Positions 24,670-34,434 of a DNA stretch of 57,003 nucleotides are shown in pieces. Source of the DNA: Chitinophaga eiseniae (lineage in GTDB: Bacteria > Bacteroidota > Bacteroidia > Chitinophagales > Chitinophagaceae); NCBI RefSeq assembly GCF_900167135.1, contig NZ_FUWZ01000010.1:1-57003 (forward strand), in the 5' to 3' direction. The translations under genes were made by a program, and so were the position numbers. Each line of letters starts with the position of its first letter. Position 1 is the first letter of the stretch. The notes beneath the pieces are model-generated. The model saw only the letters and a program-made list of their open reading frames with translations. It made no database searches and was not told the DNA's origin.

Positions 24670-25890
24670 ATGCACATGAAACTAATACTGACGACCATTA
24701 CCTTTATCTGTTCATCCGGTTATCTGTTGGCACAGACTACTCCTTCACCGGCCGCTGACACCAGCGCCCGACAGGCGAAAGAAGCGCCTTCGCTTTTGTT
24801 TAAAAAGAAACCGGACGCACTGGAAAACATCCATATGAATTTTTTACTGCGGAGCTCCCTGGAAATACCGGACGGCGACCGGCAGTCCAGTATGCGTATG
24901 AACGAAGCCCGGTTTGAAGTATTAGGCACCATCGCGCCGGACCTTGATTTCAGGATCAGGTATCGGCTCAACAGGGCACAGACGCCCAGGGACCTTGACA
25001 ACTCACCCGGATCGCTGGACCATGCTTCCGTCAATTATAAATTCGGCAAGGACAAAAAATGGTCTGTTAATGTCGGCAAACAAGCCGCCTATGTGGGCAA
25101 CTGGGAGTTTGAAACAAATCCCACCTACGAATATCAATACTCCGATTTTGTCAACTACCAGACGAATTTGTTCCTGATGGGAATAAGGTTCGGATACCAG
25201 GTGAACAAAAATCACGGCTTCTTCCTCCAGCTGCATAACACTTACAATAACTCCTTCCATACTACCTACGCCAATGCAGGATACGCTGCTGATGGCCTTA
25301 AAGGTTCCAAAACGCCCATGGGCGTATATGCGAGTTGGTTAGGCAAGATGTTTGATCAGAAGCTGCATACTTTCTGGAGCTACAATGTTTCCCAGTACGC
25401 ATCGGGCAAAACCAACCACGCTGTTGCCCTGGGCAATAAACTGACGCTGAAGAAATTAAAAGGTTATCTCGATCTTCAATGGGCGGCCATGCCGGTTGAC
25501 TACGTAAACATTGCGTCACCGTCCATCAACAAATACCAGCAACAGCTGAATCCTGGTTTTGTTCCCGGATTTGCGAGAGATGTCAATTACAAAGGCGCCG
25601 TACTCCGGCTGGACTACGAGTTTATACCGGGATGGTTCCTGACCACCAAAGGCATTTTCGAGTCTTCCAGTCAGACGAAAGACAACAGCACTATCGGGAA
25701 AAATTTCCGGGAAAACATCGGCATCCTTGCCGGACTCGAATACAAGCCTATCGCCAGCCAGCACATGAAACTGTTTGGGTACTACTACAACAACCAGGTA
25801 AAATACAGGAACGTAATCGCCGATGCCAACGCCCATCAGCGCTCCAGCCTGTTTGCAGTAGGCGTGTTGTATTTTGTCAACGCATTCTAA
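24670..25890 (+). CDS. Outer-membrane porin, OprO/OprP-like
   Basis: 406 residues from the ATG at 24670. The next ATG at 24676 is equally possible. A Sec signal peptide (MKLILTTITFICSSGYLLAQ) is followed by alternating beta-strand sequence typical of phosphate-selective-porin-like Bacteroidota porins: NEARFEVLGTIAPDLDFRIRYRLNRAQ, FGKDKKWSVNVGKQ and a final FAVGVLYFVNAF with terminal Phe. It lies between hypB and nikR in the same orientation with short gaps (49 and 22 bp), so it should be co-expressed with urease. It may admit urea or nickel chelates into the periplasm (inference). No inner-membrane urea or nickel transporter gene is in the operon. Confidence 0.8.
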   Translation: MHMKLILTTITFICSSGYLLAQTTPSPAADTSARQAKEAPSLLFKKKPDALENIHMNFLLRSSLEIPDGDRQSSMRMNEARFEVLGTIAPDLDFRIRYRLNRAQTPRDLDNSPGSLDHASVNYKFGKDKKWSVNVGKQAAYVGNWEFETNPTYEYQYSDFVNYQTNLFLMGIRFGYQVNKNHGFFLQLHNTYNNSFHTTYANAGYAADGLKGSKTPMGVYASWLGKMFDQKLHTFWSYNVSQYASGKTNHAVALGNKLTLKKLKGYLDLQWAAMPVDYVNIASPSINKYQQQLNPGFVPGFARDVNYKGAVLRLDYEFIPGWFLTTKGIFESSSQTKDNSTIGKNFRENIGILAGLEYKPIASQHMKLFGYYYNNQVKYRNVIADANAHQRSSLFAVGVLYFVNAF

Positions 25891-25912
25891 GTGGTAAGTT
25901 TAATTCGCGCAT

Positions 25913-26314
25913 ATGAAAGTGGTAAGATTTGGTGTCTCAATAGAGAAAAATGTATTGCAGTTGTTGGATAATTATATTGAAGACAACCAATTCCCTAACC
26001 GGTCACAGGCGATCCGCCACCTCATCCAGCGGATTGAAGTGGAGAAACAATGGGAGGCGGATGCGGTGGTCGGCGGGTCTATCACGCTGCTGTTTGATCA
26101 TCACAAAAGAGACCTGTTGGACAAGATCACCGATATCCAGCACGATTTCCATGATCTGATCCTCTGCTCCCAGCATATTCATTTAGACCACGACAACTGT
26201 CTTGAGATCATCGCGGTGAAGGGAAAAGCGTCGTTGCTGAAGCAGCTGGCCAACGCCCTGACGGCGGTAAAAGGCATTATACACGGGCAGTTATCGATGA
26301 CGAAGATTAGTTAG
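25913..26314 (+). CDS. nikR: Nickel-responsive regulator NikR
   Basis: 133 residues, the standard size. Residues 1-45 form a ribbon-helix-helix DNA-binding domain (MKVVRFGVSIEKNVLQLLDNYI, then NRSQAIRHLIQR). The rest is the ACT-like nickel domain, with the high-affinity ligands exactly at H77, H88, H90 and C96 (LCSQHIHLDHDNC). Nickel binding switches on DNA binding. As the last gene of the ure-hyp operon it probably controls that operon and nickel uptake. The sign of control cannot be told, since NikR represses uptake in E. coli but activates urease in H. pylori. Confidence 0.95.
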   Translation: MKVVRFGVSIEKNVLQLLDNYIEDNQFPNRSQAIRHLIQRIEVEKQWEADAVVGGSITLLFDHHKRDLLDKITDIQHDFHDLILCSQHIHLDHDNCLEIIAVKGKASLLKQLANALTAVKGIIHGQLSMTKIS

Positions 26315-26345
26315 GACCAACAGACAGGCGTAAAGAAGAATGAAA

Positions 26346-26383
26346 AAGGATGTCTCACGCTCAGTGGGACATCCTTGCTTTTG
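26346..26383 (+). terminator. Terminator of the urease-nikR operon
   Basis: A 13-bp stem, AAGGATGTC-T-CAC (26346-26358) paired with GTG-G-GACATCCTT (26364-26376), has one G-U pair and a 5-nt loop, followed by GCTTTTG. It lies 31 bp after the nikR stop. Confidence 0.8.
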
Positions 26384-26419
26384 TGGGCACCGGATATCAA
26401 AAAAGCATCAGCATCTGTT

Positions 26420-26427
26420 TAAATTTG
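26420..26427 (+). promoter_or_regulatory. Candidate -7 box for AraC-family gene
   Basis: TAAATTTG fits TAnnTTTG perfectly. It lies between the upstream terminator and the AraC gene (ATG at 26587). No clear TTTG is seen 19-21 bp upstream. Confidence 0.4.
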
Positions 26428-26586
26428 TACAGCACCAGATAGTGGTGATGATTAAATTAGCGAAGATATTCTGTTAAAGCATAGTTGTAAAAAAGAATAT
26501 TACTACAGTTATTATTTTTAAATTGATCGACAACCAAAACTCCACCACCCAATATCCCCAGGCGCAGACAACTATATACAAATTAA

Positions 26587-27465
26587 ATGAAACCAATTTT
26601 AGCCACACTAGGTCATCACCTGATATCAGACCAGCTCTTTTTGATAAAAGAGATCAGTCTTCCTGCATTTTCCACAGAGTTTCATTTTCACAAGGAATGT
26701 CAACTGGTACATGTGGTGGAAAGCACCGGCCGGCGGATCATTGGAGACAACGTGGAATATTTCGAAAGCGGAGAGCTGATCTTCGTTGGTTCAAATGTGC
26801 CGCATGTATGGTACAATGAGGCCAGTTATTTCGGGAACGAAAACCAATTGCAGGCACACTCTATGGTTATTAATATAGAGCCATCCTTACTGAAAGAATG
26901 TATAGCACTGTTCGGAAACACCTCGCAATTGGAATCATGGATGCATACGGCACAGCGGGGTATTCAGTTTTATGGCGCCAGCAAAGACAACATTGTCGCT
27001 CTGATGAAACGTATGCTCACCGAATACGGGCTGCGGCAGATCAGTTCCTTTATGGAGTTGGTCGTCTGTTTAACAGAAGCAAAAGAATACCGGTTATTAA
27101 CCAGCAGTAATTATGAGAACCCGTTTAAAGATAAGGAGCAGACAAGAATGGAAGCCATTTTTAAACATATATTCAGCAACTTTCGCCGGGAAATTCCCCT
27201 CACAGAAATTGCAGCGGTCGCTTCCATGAGTACTTACTCATTTTGCCGCTTTTTTAAAAGCAGAACACAACAGTCATTCGTTGACTTTGTCAATGACCTT
27301 CGTATCAGCTATGCCTGCCGTCTCATGCAGGAGAAAGAAATGAACATGGCGGAACTGGCATCCAGGGCAGGCTTCAATCATACAACCCATTTTAACAGAT
27401 TATTCAAACGAAAAAAGGGATTAACACCTAAAGAATACCGGAAGAGTTTGCAACTTCGTTTCTAA
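26587..27465 (+). CDS. AraC-family regulator with N-terminal cupin domain
   Basis: 292 residues. The N-terminal ~90 residues form a cupin fold (FHFHKECQLVHVVESTGRRIIGDNVEYFESGELIFVGSNVPHVW), the sugar-sensing type seen in regulators such as MelR and RhaS. The C terminus is the double HTH: IPLTEIAAVASMSTYSFCRFFKSRT is the first, and MNMAELASRAGFNHTTHFNRLFKRKKGLTPKEYR carries the second-HTH signature. It lies just upstream of the SusC/SusD cluster on the same strand and is its most likely regulator (inference from position). Confidence 0.9.
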   Translation: MKPILATLGHHLISDQLFLIKEISLPAFSTEFHFHKECQLVHVVESTGRRIIGDNVEYFESGELIFVGSNVPHVWYNEASYFGNENQLQAHSMVINIEPSLLKECIALFGNTSQLESWMHTAQRGIQFYGASKDNIVALMKRMLTEYGLRQISSFMELVVCLTEAKEYRLLTSSNYENPFKDKEQTRMEAIFKHIFSNFRREIPLTEIAAVASMSTYSFCRFFKSRTQQSFVDFVNDLRISYACRLMQEKEMNMAELASRAGFNHTTHFNRLFKRKKGLTPKEYRKSLQLRF

Positions 27466-27958
27466 TTAGCAATATTCCGGCAGTATGCCTGACCAAAATG
27501 GCAATATTGTGCTGAAATAAGTCAAATTTACCTGTAAATCAATCCTTCCTTATTGATAATTTTGACGACAACGTATTTATACTGATAGATTTTATTCTGA
27601 TAGACGAACACCCCTATAATCATTTAAACATGAAGACCAGAAAAATGAAATGACAGTAATGCCACAGCATTACCAGGCAGTTCTTTTTACAGCAGTAAGC
27701 GAGCAATGAATAAGTGCTGACGTACGCGCAGCACAGGGTTATTTCCGGCAATAAATATTAAAAAAACAGCAACCAAAATCATTCAGAAAAAAAATTCAAA
27801 AACAGGTAGCAATTCCTTTAACATTATTGAGTACTAAGATAGCATTCGCGTTGTAAACACAGCGAAGAACCCGCGTATGCACTATTATTAACCAAAATTT
27901 TTTGTTTGTCATAAGACGGACAGTGAACGTCTTTTTCTTACCCATAACTTCAAATTAC
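27466..27958 (+). other. Non-coding region ahead of susC
   Basis: 493 bp, AT-rich, with no credible gene. TAATTTTG at 27557-27564 fits the -7 consensus and would give a leader of ~390 nt. A hairpin GTGCTG-N9-CAGCAC lies at 27714-27734 inside that leader. These would suit control of susC through the long leader, but nothing more specific is visible. Confidence 0.4.
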
Positions 27959-30900
27959 ATGAAGAAATTCCACACACCATTCCGGAGATGGTATTGCCAC
28001 CCCATGCTCCTACTTTTCCTGTTGCTGTCGCAGCAAGTCTTTGCACAGGAAAAGGTACCAGCCACCGGCACGGTCACAGATAGCAGCGGAAGACCCCTTC
28101 CCGGCGTTACCGTTATGGCAGCGAACAATAAATCACTCGGCACCGCCACTGACAACAACGGCAAATTTACCATCAGCGTAAACCCCGGCACCACGCTTCT
28201 GTTCAAATTTGTAGGATTCAAGGGAGATACCATTATCGTAACGGAGAAAACACATACTTTCTCCATTCAGCTCAAGCCGCTGGAGACGGTGCTGACAGAC
28301 GTGGTGGTAACGGCCTTCGGCAGAAAGCAGATAAAGGAATCTGTTGTTGGCTCCGTATCTACCATTACGGCAGACAATCTACGGACTTCGGGGAGTAACC
28401 TCACCAACGCACTGGCAGGCCAGGTAGCCGGCGTCATAGGCTTCCAGCAAAGCGGTCAGCCAGGACTTGACAACTCCAACTTTTTCATCCGTGGCGTCAC
28501 TACTTTCGGGTACCGGCAGAACCCACTGATATTAATCGATAACGTTGAACTGACCACCAATGACCTGGCCCGTCTCCAGGTAAATGATATCGCCAGTTTC
28601 TCCATACTCAAGGATGCCAGCGCCACCGCCCTATACGGAGCAAGAGGCGCCAACGGCGTTATTCTCGTTACCACCAAAGAGGGCAAAGAAGGCAAGACCA
28701 GGCTTAATCTCATCCTTGAAAATGCGATTTCCACGCCTACGCAAAGTATCAAACTGGCCGATCCCATTACTTATATGAAGCTGTATAACGAAGCCGGCAC
28801 CACCCGCGATCCGCTACAGCCCATCACCTTTGATGCTGATAAAATATACAATACACAGCAGACCCTCGACAATGCCCCCGGCAGCAATCCCTACGTATAC
28901 CCGGCGGTAGACTGGCTCGATCTGATGTTTAAAAAATATGCCAGCACCCAACGGGCCAATCTGAATGTGAGCGGCGGCGGAGACATCGCCCGCTTCCTGG
29001 TTTCCGGTTCTTTCAGCAACGACAATGGCATGTTAAAAAGAAGTTCCGCTAATAACTTCAACAACAATGTAAACTATAAGAACTACCAGTTACGCTCCAA
29101 CGTCAACGTGAAACTCACGAAGAGTACGGAGATGGTGCTAAGGTTATGGGGCAACTTTAACGACTACAACGGTCCGCTTACCAACGATGCCTCATTTTCT
29201 TCAGACCTCTACAGCGCCGCTGTCCATACAAGCCCCGTTCTGTTTCCGGCCTATTACGCTCCCGATTCAGCCAACAGGCTTGTCCAGCATATCCTCTTTG
29301 GTAATTCCAGCCAGAGCGGCGGTACCTCCAGCATAGGCACCGGCGTCGGATACTCCAACCCCTACGCCCAAATGATGAGGGGCTACAAACGTTTCTCTGA
29401 ATCGCGGATGTCGGCGACACTGGAGCTTCACCAGGACTTCAGCTTTATCACCCCCGGCCTCAAGTTTCATGGATTCTTCAATACCAACCGTTATTCCTAT
29501 TTCGACAATACCATGGCTTACAACCCGTTCTATTATACGGTACAACCACAGGATTATAACAAAGCCACCGGCGAATACCGGCTTACATGGCTTAACTCAC
29601 TTCCCGGCGGCATTTTCCTCGGCAGCCTCGGTTCCGGCGATAACGGCGCCGCCACTGAATATCTGATCTACTCTCCGGGGCGCAAGGATGCTAATACTTT
29701 CCTGCAATTCCAGGGACAGCTTGAATATCATAAACAGTTAGGCGAGCACGATATCTCCGCATCGCTAATCGGGGTGAGGCAGCAACGGCTCGTGGCCAAC
29801 GGCACGAACCCTGTTACCCAGCAGCCCAGCCTGCAATACTCCCTGCCCTACAGGAACCTCAACCTGGCGGGCCGTCTGAGTTATAACTATGCTACCCGCT
29901 ATTTTCTGGAATTCAACTTTGGCAATAACGGATCGGAAAGATTTTCCAGGAATAACCGCTTTGGTTTCTTTCCCACTGTTGGCGCATCATGGATCGTGTC
30001 AAGAGAAAACTTCTGGAGTGAGGGGCTGACAAATGTGATCACCTCGCTGAAACTAAGGGCCAGCTATGGCTTGAGTGGCAACGACGATATCGGACAGCAA
30101 CGTTTCTTTTACCTCTCCGATGTAAACCTCAATGCCAGTAATGGTTCCTATTTTGGACTACAGAACATCTATCTCCGCAGGGGGGTAAAGATCAATAATT
30201 ATGAGAACACCAATGTCACCTGGGAAACCGCCAAAATCCTCAATACCGGCATTGAGTTCACCCTGTTCAAAAATTTCGACTTCATCGCTGAATACTGGAA
30301 GCAGGACCGCAGCAATATACTGATGAAACGTAACATCCCGTCCAGCATGGGGCTGGAAGCGGACATCCTGACCAACGTAGGAACTGTTAAAGTGAACGGC
30401 CTGGATCTTACCGCCAACTACAACCAGGTGTTCTCCAAAAACCTCCGGATACAATACATGTCCAACTTCACCTATTCGAAAGGGACCTACGGTACTTATG
30501 AAGAACCACAGTACGCGGAGCCCTGGCGCTATGTGTCCGGCACCATGCTGAACCAGAAGTTCGGCTACATCGCCGAAAGGCTTTTTGTAGACGATAAAGA
30601 GGCGCTGGCATCTCCTTCGCAGACATTCGGCGGCAATCCCCCTCGTGGCGGCGACATTAAATACCGCGACCTGAATGGAGACGGCCGCCTTACGGTGGCG
30701 GATATGGTGCCGCTGGGATTCCCCACCGTGCCGCAGATCATGTATGGCTTTGGTTTTTCGATCAACTACAAAGGCTTTGAACTGAATGCCCGTTTCCAGG
30801 GACAGGCCAGGGTTAGCTTCTTTATCGATCCCAGGTCGGTAAGTCCTTTTGTGATCCCTCCTTCTCCCCAGATCCAGAGCCAGTCACAAATATTACAGGC

Positions 30901-31237
30901 CTTTGCAGACAATCACTGGTCAGAGGAAAACCAAAACCTCTATGCCCTCTATCCCCGGCTGGGCACCAGTGCACAGGCAATTGAAAACAACCTGCAGCAA
31001 AGCTCCTGGTGGATGCGCGACGGCAGCTTCCTGCGGTTGAAAACAGCGGAAATAGGATATGTGCTGCCAGCTTCACTGATGGAGCGAATTGGCGTGAGGT
31101 ACTGCCGCATCTATGTCAACGGCCTGAATCTCTTCAATATTACGAAGTTCAAACTGTGGGACCCCGAGTTGGGCAGCAATGGTTTTAACTATCCGATACA
31201 AAGAGTCTACAATATCGGCCTTAATGTTAACTTATAA
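27959..31237 (+). CDS. SusC/RagA-type TonB-linked outer-membrane transporter
   Basis: 1,092 residues from the ATG at 27959 (MKKFHTPFRRW; an upstream start at 27902 has no signal-peptide logic). After the signal peptide comes a carboxypeptidase-regulatory-like domain (GTVTDSSGRPLPGVTVMAANN...). Next are the TonB box region TDVVVTAFG and the plug with NALAGQVAGV, FFIRGV, INDVELT-type and ILKDASATALYGARGANGVILVTT signatures, then a beta barrel ending YNIGLNVNL. It pairs with the SusD lipoprotein 12 bp downstream to import an oligomer across the outer membrane. The substrate is unknown because no degradative enzyme is encoded nearby. Confidence 0.96.
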   Translation: MKKFHTPFRRWYCHPMLLLFLLLSQQVFAQEKVPATGTVTDSSGRPLPGVTVMAANNKSLGTATDNNGKFTISVNPGTTLLFKFVGFKGDTIIVTEKTHTFSIQLKPLETVLTDVVVTAFGRKQIKESVVGSVSTITADNLRTSGSNLTNALAGQVAGVIGFQQSGQPGLDNSNFFIRGVTTFGYRQNPLILIDNVELTTNDLARLQVNDIASFSILKDASATALYGARGANGVILVTTKEGKEGKTRLNLILENAISTPTQSIKLADPITYMKLYNEAGTTRDPLQPITFDADKIYNTQQTLDNAPGSNPYVYPAVDWLDLMFKKYASTQRANLNVSGGGDIARFLVSGSFSNDNGMLKRSSANNFNNNVNYKNYQLRSNVNVKLTKSTEMVLRLWGNFNDYNGPLTNDASFSSDLYSAAVHTSPVLFPAYYAPDSANRLVQHILFGNSSQSGGTSSIGTGVGYSNPYAQMMRGYKRFSESRMSATLELHQDFSFITPGLKFHGFFNTNRYSYFDNTMAYNPFYYTVQPQDYNKATGEYRLTWLNSLPGGIFLGSLGSGDNGAATEYLIYSPGRKDANTFLQFQGQLEYHKQLGEHDISASLIGVRQQRLVANGTNPVTQQPSLQYSLPYRNLNLAGRLSYNYATRYFLEFNFGNNGSERFSRNNRFGFFPTVGASWIVSRENFWSEGLTNVITSLKLRASYGLSGNDDIGQQRFFYLSDVNLNASNGSYFGLQNIYLRRGVKINNYENTNVTWETAKILNTGIEFTLFKNFDFIAEYWKQDRSNILMKRNIPSSMGLEADILTNVGTVKVNGLDLTANYNQVFSKNLRIQYMSNFTYSKGTYGTYEEPQYAEPWRYVSGTMLNQKFGYIAERLFVDDKEALASPSQTFGGNPPRGGDIKYRDLNGDGRLTVADMVPLGFPTVPQIMYGFGFSINYKGFELNARFQGQARVSFFIDPRSVSPFVIPPSPQIQSQSQILQAFADNHWSEENQNLYALYPRLGTSAQAIENNLQQSSWWMRDGSFLRLKTAEIGYVLPASLMERIGVRYCRIYVNGLNLFNITKFKLWDPELGSNGFNYPIQRVYNIGLNVNL

Positions 31238-31249
31238 ATACACCGCAAC

Positions 31250-33175
31250 ATGAAATATATAGTTGACCGGATATTGTTCGCAGTCGCCTTCTGCTTTGCC
31301 CTGGGGTTCCTGCAGGGATGCAAAAAATATCTCGATGTAACACCGGAGAACGTAGGTACAATCGATTATGCCTTCCGCAACAGGAATGAAGCCGAGAATT
31401 ACCTTTTCACCTGCTACGGCACCCTCCAGAACATGAGCGATGTAGTAACGGACCCCGGATTCACGACATCCGGCGAGATTGTTTACCCTAACGACCTTTC
31501 AGAGAGACCTATCTCCGATGCCGGTTTTCAGCTGACGCGGGGTACGGTACAGAATATTTCCAACCCGGTATTGAATTACTGGGACGGCAGTAACGGCGGT
31601 GGGTCCATCTTCCAGGCTATCCGTCGCTGTAACATCATGCTCGAAAACATCGACAAACCGATTGATCTGAGTCCGGAAGAAAAAGCGCGCTGGATAGCGG
31701 AAACAAAATTTCTGAAAGCCTATTATCATTATTTTCTCACCAGGATGTATGGCCCGATTCCAATTTACCGGGCAAATCAAAGCATTACCGCTCCAATCGA
31801 AGAGATCCGCGTAAAACGGCAGCCGGTGGACACAGTGTTCAATTATGTGGTGCAGCTGCTGGATGAAGCCATCCCGGACCTGCCGCAACAAATCGGCAAC
31901 CTGCAACAGGAACTGGGACGCATCACCAGGGTGACAGCAATGGCCGTGAAGGCAGAAGTACTGGCCACGCAGGCCAGCCCTTTGTTCAATGGCAATGCAG
32001 ACTACGCACAGTTTAAAAACAAGGACGGGCAGGCGCTTTTCCCTGCATCCGCAGACCCTGCCAAGTGGAAGCGGGCGGCAGATGCCTGTAAAGCAGCCCT
32101 CGACGAAGCAGCCACGCTGAATATGCGCCTGTACACATTTATACAGCCAGCCAATCTGCCTACCCTCAACGACTCTCTTCGCAAGGTGCTGACCATACAA
32201 AACGCGGTCACAGAAAAATGGGACCTCAACGCAGAAGTGATCTGGGCACTGAACCCCAATTTCGGCTACCAGTCATTCTGCATACCAAGGCTCACCAGCA
32301 AAGCCGTGGAAAATTCCACATCAGCAGCCGGCAGCTTTACGGTGCCTATGTTCACCACCGATCTTTTTTATACCAACAACGGCGTTCCCGTTAACGAAGA
32401 CAAGAACTGGGATTACGCCCACCGCTTTGATCTGCAAACGGGCGATGATGCCAGCAAATACTATATCAAAAGCGGTTATGTAACGGTAAAAAATAACTTT
32501 GCCAGGGAATCGAGGTATTATGCCAATATCGGTTTCGACGGGGGCATCTGGTTTGGTAACGGCGTAACAGATCCCAATAACGCACTCTATATCGAAGCAA
32601 AAGGCCCCACATCCAAAGCCGGCCCTAAAGACAGGGTAAGGATCAACGTACTGGCTGCGTGGCCTAAAAAGCTCGTTAACTATCTTACGGTGTTTAATGA
32701 AGGCGTACAACAAACGGCCTACCGTCTGCCGCGGATCAGACTGGCAGATCTTTACCTCCTCTACGCGGAATGCCTGAATGAAGTGTCAGGTCCCAATGCG
32801 GAGACCTACCGGTATATTGACATGGTACGCGCCCGTGCGGGGCTCAAAGGGGTAGTTGAGTCCTGGGCACAATACAGTAAACTTCCCGCTAAACCATCCG
32901 GCAAAGACGGCCTTCGGGAGATCATTCAACAGGAGCGCCGGATTGAATTATGTTTTGAAGGCAGAAGCGGATGGGACCTCCGCCGCTGGAAAAAAATGTT
33001 AACCGTATTGTCCACCCCCGTCCAGGGCTGGAGTATCTTCCAAAGCAGCAACAGCGGCTTCTATACCCTGCAGACACTATTCATTCCCGGAGTTACCGTA
33101 AGGGATTACTTCTGGCCGCTCTCAGACGGGGCCATGTCCAACAATCCCAATCTGGTTCAGACACTTTATTGGTAA
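31250..33175 (+). CDS. SusD/RagB-family surface lipoprotein
   Basis: 641 residues with a lipobox (FLQGC, acylated Cys near residue 24) and the typical SusD start KKYLDVTPENV...F.NRNEAENYLFTCY. The TPR-like helical core AKFLKAYYHYFLTRMYGPIPIY and the C-terminal EIIQQERRIELCFEGRSGWDLRRWKKM are strong family markers. SusD is the lid that binds the substrate and closes over SusC at the cell surface. It is 12 bp downstream of susC in the same operon. Confidence 0.96.
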   Translation: MKYIVDRILFAVAFCFALGFLQGCKKYLDVTPENVGTIDYAFRNRNEAENYLFTCYGTLQNMSDVVTDPGFTTSGEIVYPNDLSERPISDAGFQLTRGTVQNISNPVLNYWDGSNGGGSIFQAIRRCNIMLENIDKPIDLSPEEKARWIAETKFLKAYYHYFLTRMYGPIPIYRANQSITAPIEEIRVKRQPVDTVFNYVVQLLDEAIPDLPQQIGNLQQELGRITRVTAMAVKAEVLATQASPLFNGNADYAQFKNKDGQALFPASADPAKWKRAADACKAALDEAATLNMRLYTFIQPANLPTLNDSLRKVLTIQNAVTEKWDLNAEVIWALNPNFGYQSFCIPRLTSKAVENSTSAAGSFTVPMFTTDLFYTNNGVPVNEDKNWDYAHRFDLQTGDDASKYYIKSGYVTVKNNFARESRYYANIGFDGGIWFGNGVTDPNNALYIEAKGPTSKAGPKDRVRINVLAAWPKKLVNYLTVFNEGVQQTAYRLPRIRLADLYLLYAECLNEVSGPNAETYRYIDMVRARAGLKGVVESWAQYSKLPAKPSGKDGLREIIQQERRIELCFEGRSGWDLRRWKKMLTVLSTPVQGWSIFQSSNSGFYTLQTLFIPGVTVRDYFWPLSDGAMSNNPNLVQTLYW

Positions 33176-33195
33176 CCACAAAAACTTAAGACGTT

Positions 33196-34428
33196 ATGCA
33201 TCAGACATCCCGTTTTCTGAAAATCACCCTGCCGGCATTGGCTTTCGTATATCTCCTTTTTTCATGCAGTAAGGAGGTGAATTACAATACGCCGGTATCC
33301 TCCGATAAAACAAAGCCCGACGTTGTATCCAATGTTAAAGTGACCAACTTCAACGGAGGGGCTTTTATTACCTATCAGCTGCCCAAAACAGGAAATGTAC
33401 TCTATGTAAAAGCATCCTACATCATTAATGATGAAACCGGAAAATCAAGGGAAACTAAATCCAGCTACTACAGCGATACCATTACCGTAGACGGTTTTGC
33501 CAGAAAGAAAGAATATGAAGTGAAACTGACCGCTGTTTCCCGCGCGGATGTGTCATCAGACGTGGTTACGGTAAAGGTGAACCCCGATACGCCCATTTAT
33601 CAGCTTGTGGCAAAAACCATCAAAATGCAGGCCGATTTTGGTGGTGTAAATGTGCAAACAGCCAATCCCTACAAAAAACCGGTGGGCGCCATACTACTTT
33701 ATAAAGCCGCTGGTGATCCCAAGTACGGGATCTTCCAGCAAAACTTCAGTGACTTTTCTCTCATCAATTTTTCTGCGCGGGGATTTGATACGCTGCCCAA
33801 AGCCTTTGCCACCTACGTCACCGATCAATGGGGCAATAATTCAGATACCGTTTATCAAACGATCCGGCCATTATTTGAAACCCAGCTCGACAAAAGCAAG
33901 TTTTTCGAAAACCGGTTGCCCAGCGATACCAAAATAGGATTCGGCTGGTCGTTAAGTAATCTCTGGAATGGTAATAACGGCGGAACCGGCTGGCATACGG
34001 TACAGGAAAATGTTCCACTACCGATTACAGCTACCTTTGGCCTGGGCGTTTCTGCCAAACTAAGTCGTTTTATCCTCTACGGAAGGTCCGGATATGAATA
34101 CGGTCATGGCAACCCAAAAGTGTTCTCCATCTGGGGCTCCGACAACCCTGCGCCGGCAGATGTGGTATTACCGGTATTTGCCGAAGTAGGAACAGTCCTG
34201 GGTGACTGGGTTAACATGGGCAACTATGCATGGCCCGGCCCTCCTTCCGGCGCCCCTCCTACCGCTGCCACCGCCGCCGACAAAGCTTTCTTTAATAAAG
34301 GGACCGAGTTCAACTTTCCTTTTACAGCGCCCAGGGCGCGGTTCCTGAGGCTGGCCGTTTCCGAGTCCTGGTCCGGCGCCACCTTCGCCCATGCCATGGA
34401 GATAACCGTTTTTGGTAATACAAAATAA
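33196..34428 (+). CDS. Surface lipoprotein with fibronectin-like and discoidin-like domains
   Basis: 410 residues. The lipoprotein signal ends in LLFSC. The three-part layout resembles the DUF4959-DUF5126-DUF5000 proteins that follow many SusCD pairs. An N-terminal fibronectin-type domain (SSDKTKPDVVSNVKVTNFNGGAFITYQLP) is followed by a middle beta-sandwich. The C-terminal discoidin-like domain has GFGWSLSNLWNGNNGGTGWHT, PITATFGLGVSAKLSRFILYGR and ARFLRLAVSESWSGATFAHAMEITVFG. Such proteins are thought to be surface glycan-binding partners. That role is inferred here from architecture and position. Confidence 0.8.
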   Translation: MHQTSRFLKITLPALAFVYLLFSCSKEVNYNTPVSSDKTKPDVVSNVKVTNFNGGAFITYQLPKTGNVLYVKASYIINDETGKSRETKSSYYSDTITVDGFARKKEYEVKLTAVSRADVSSDVVTVKVNPDTPIYQLVAKTIKMQADFGGVNVQTANPYKKPVGAILLYKAAGDPKYGIFQQNFSDFSLINFSARGFDTLPKAFATYVTDQWGNNSDTVYQTIRPLFETQLDKSKFFENRLPSDTKIGFGWSLSNLWNGNNGGTGWHTVQENVPLPITATFGLGVSAKLSRFILYGRSGYEYGHGNPKVFSIWGSDNPAPADVVLPVFAEVGTVLGDWVNMGNYAWPGPPSGAPPTAATAADKAFFNKGTEFNFPFTAPRARFLRLAVSESWSGATFAHAMEITVFGNTK

Positions 34429-34434
34429 ACGAAC

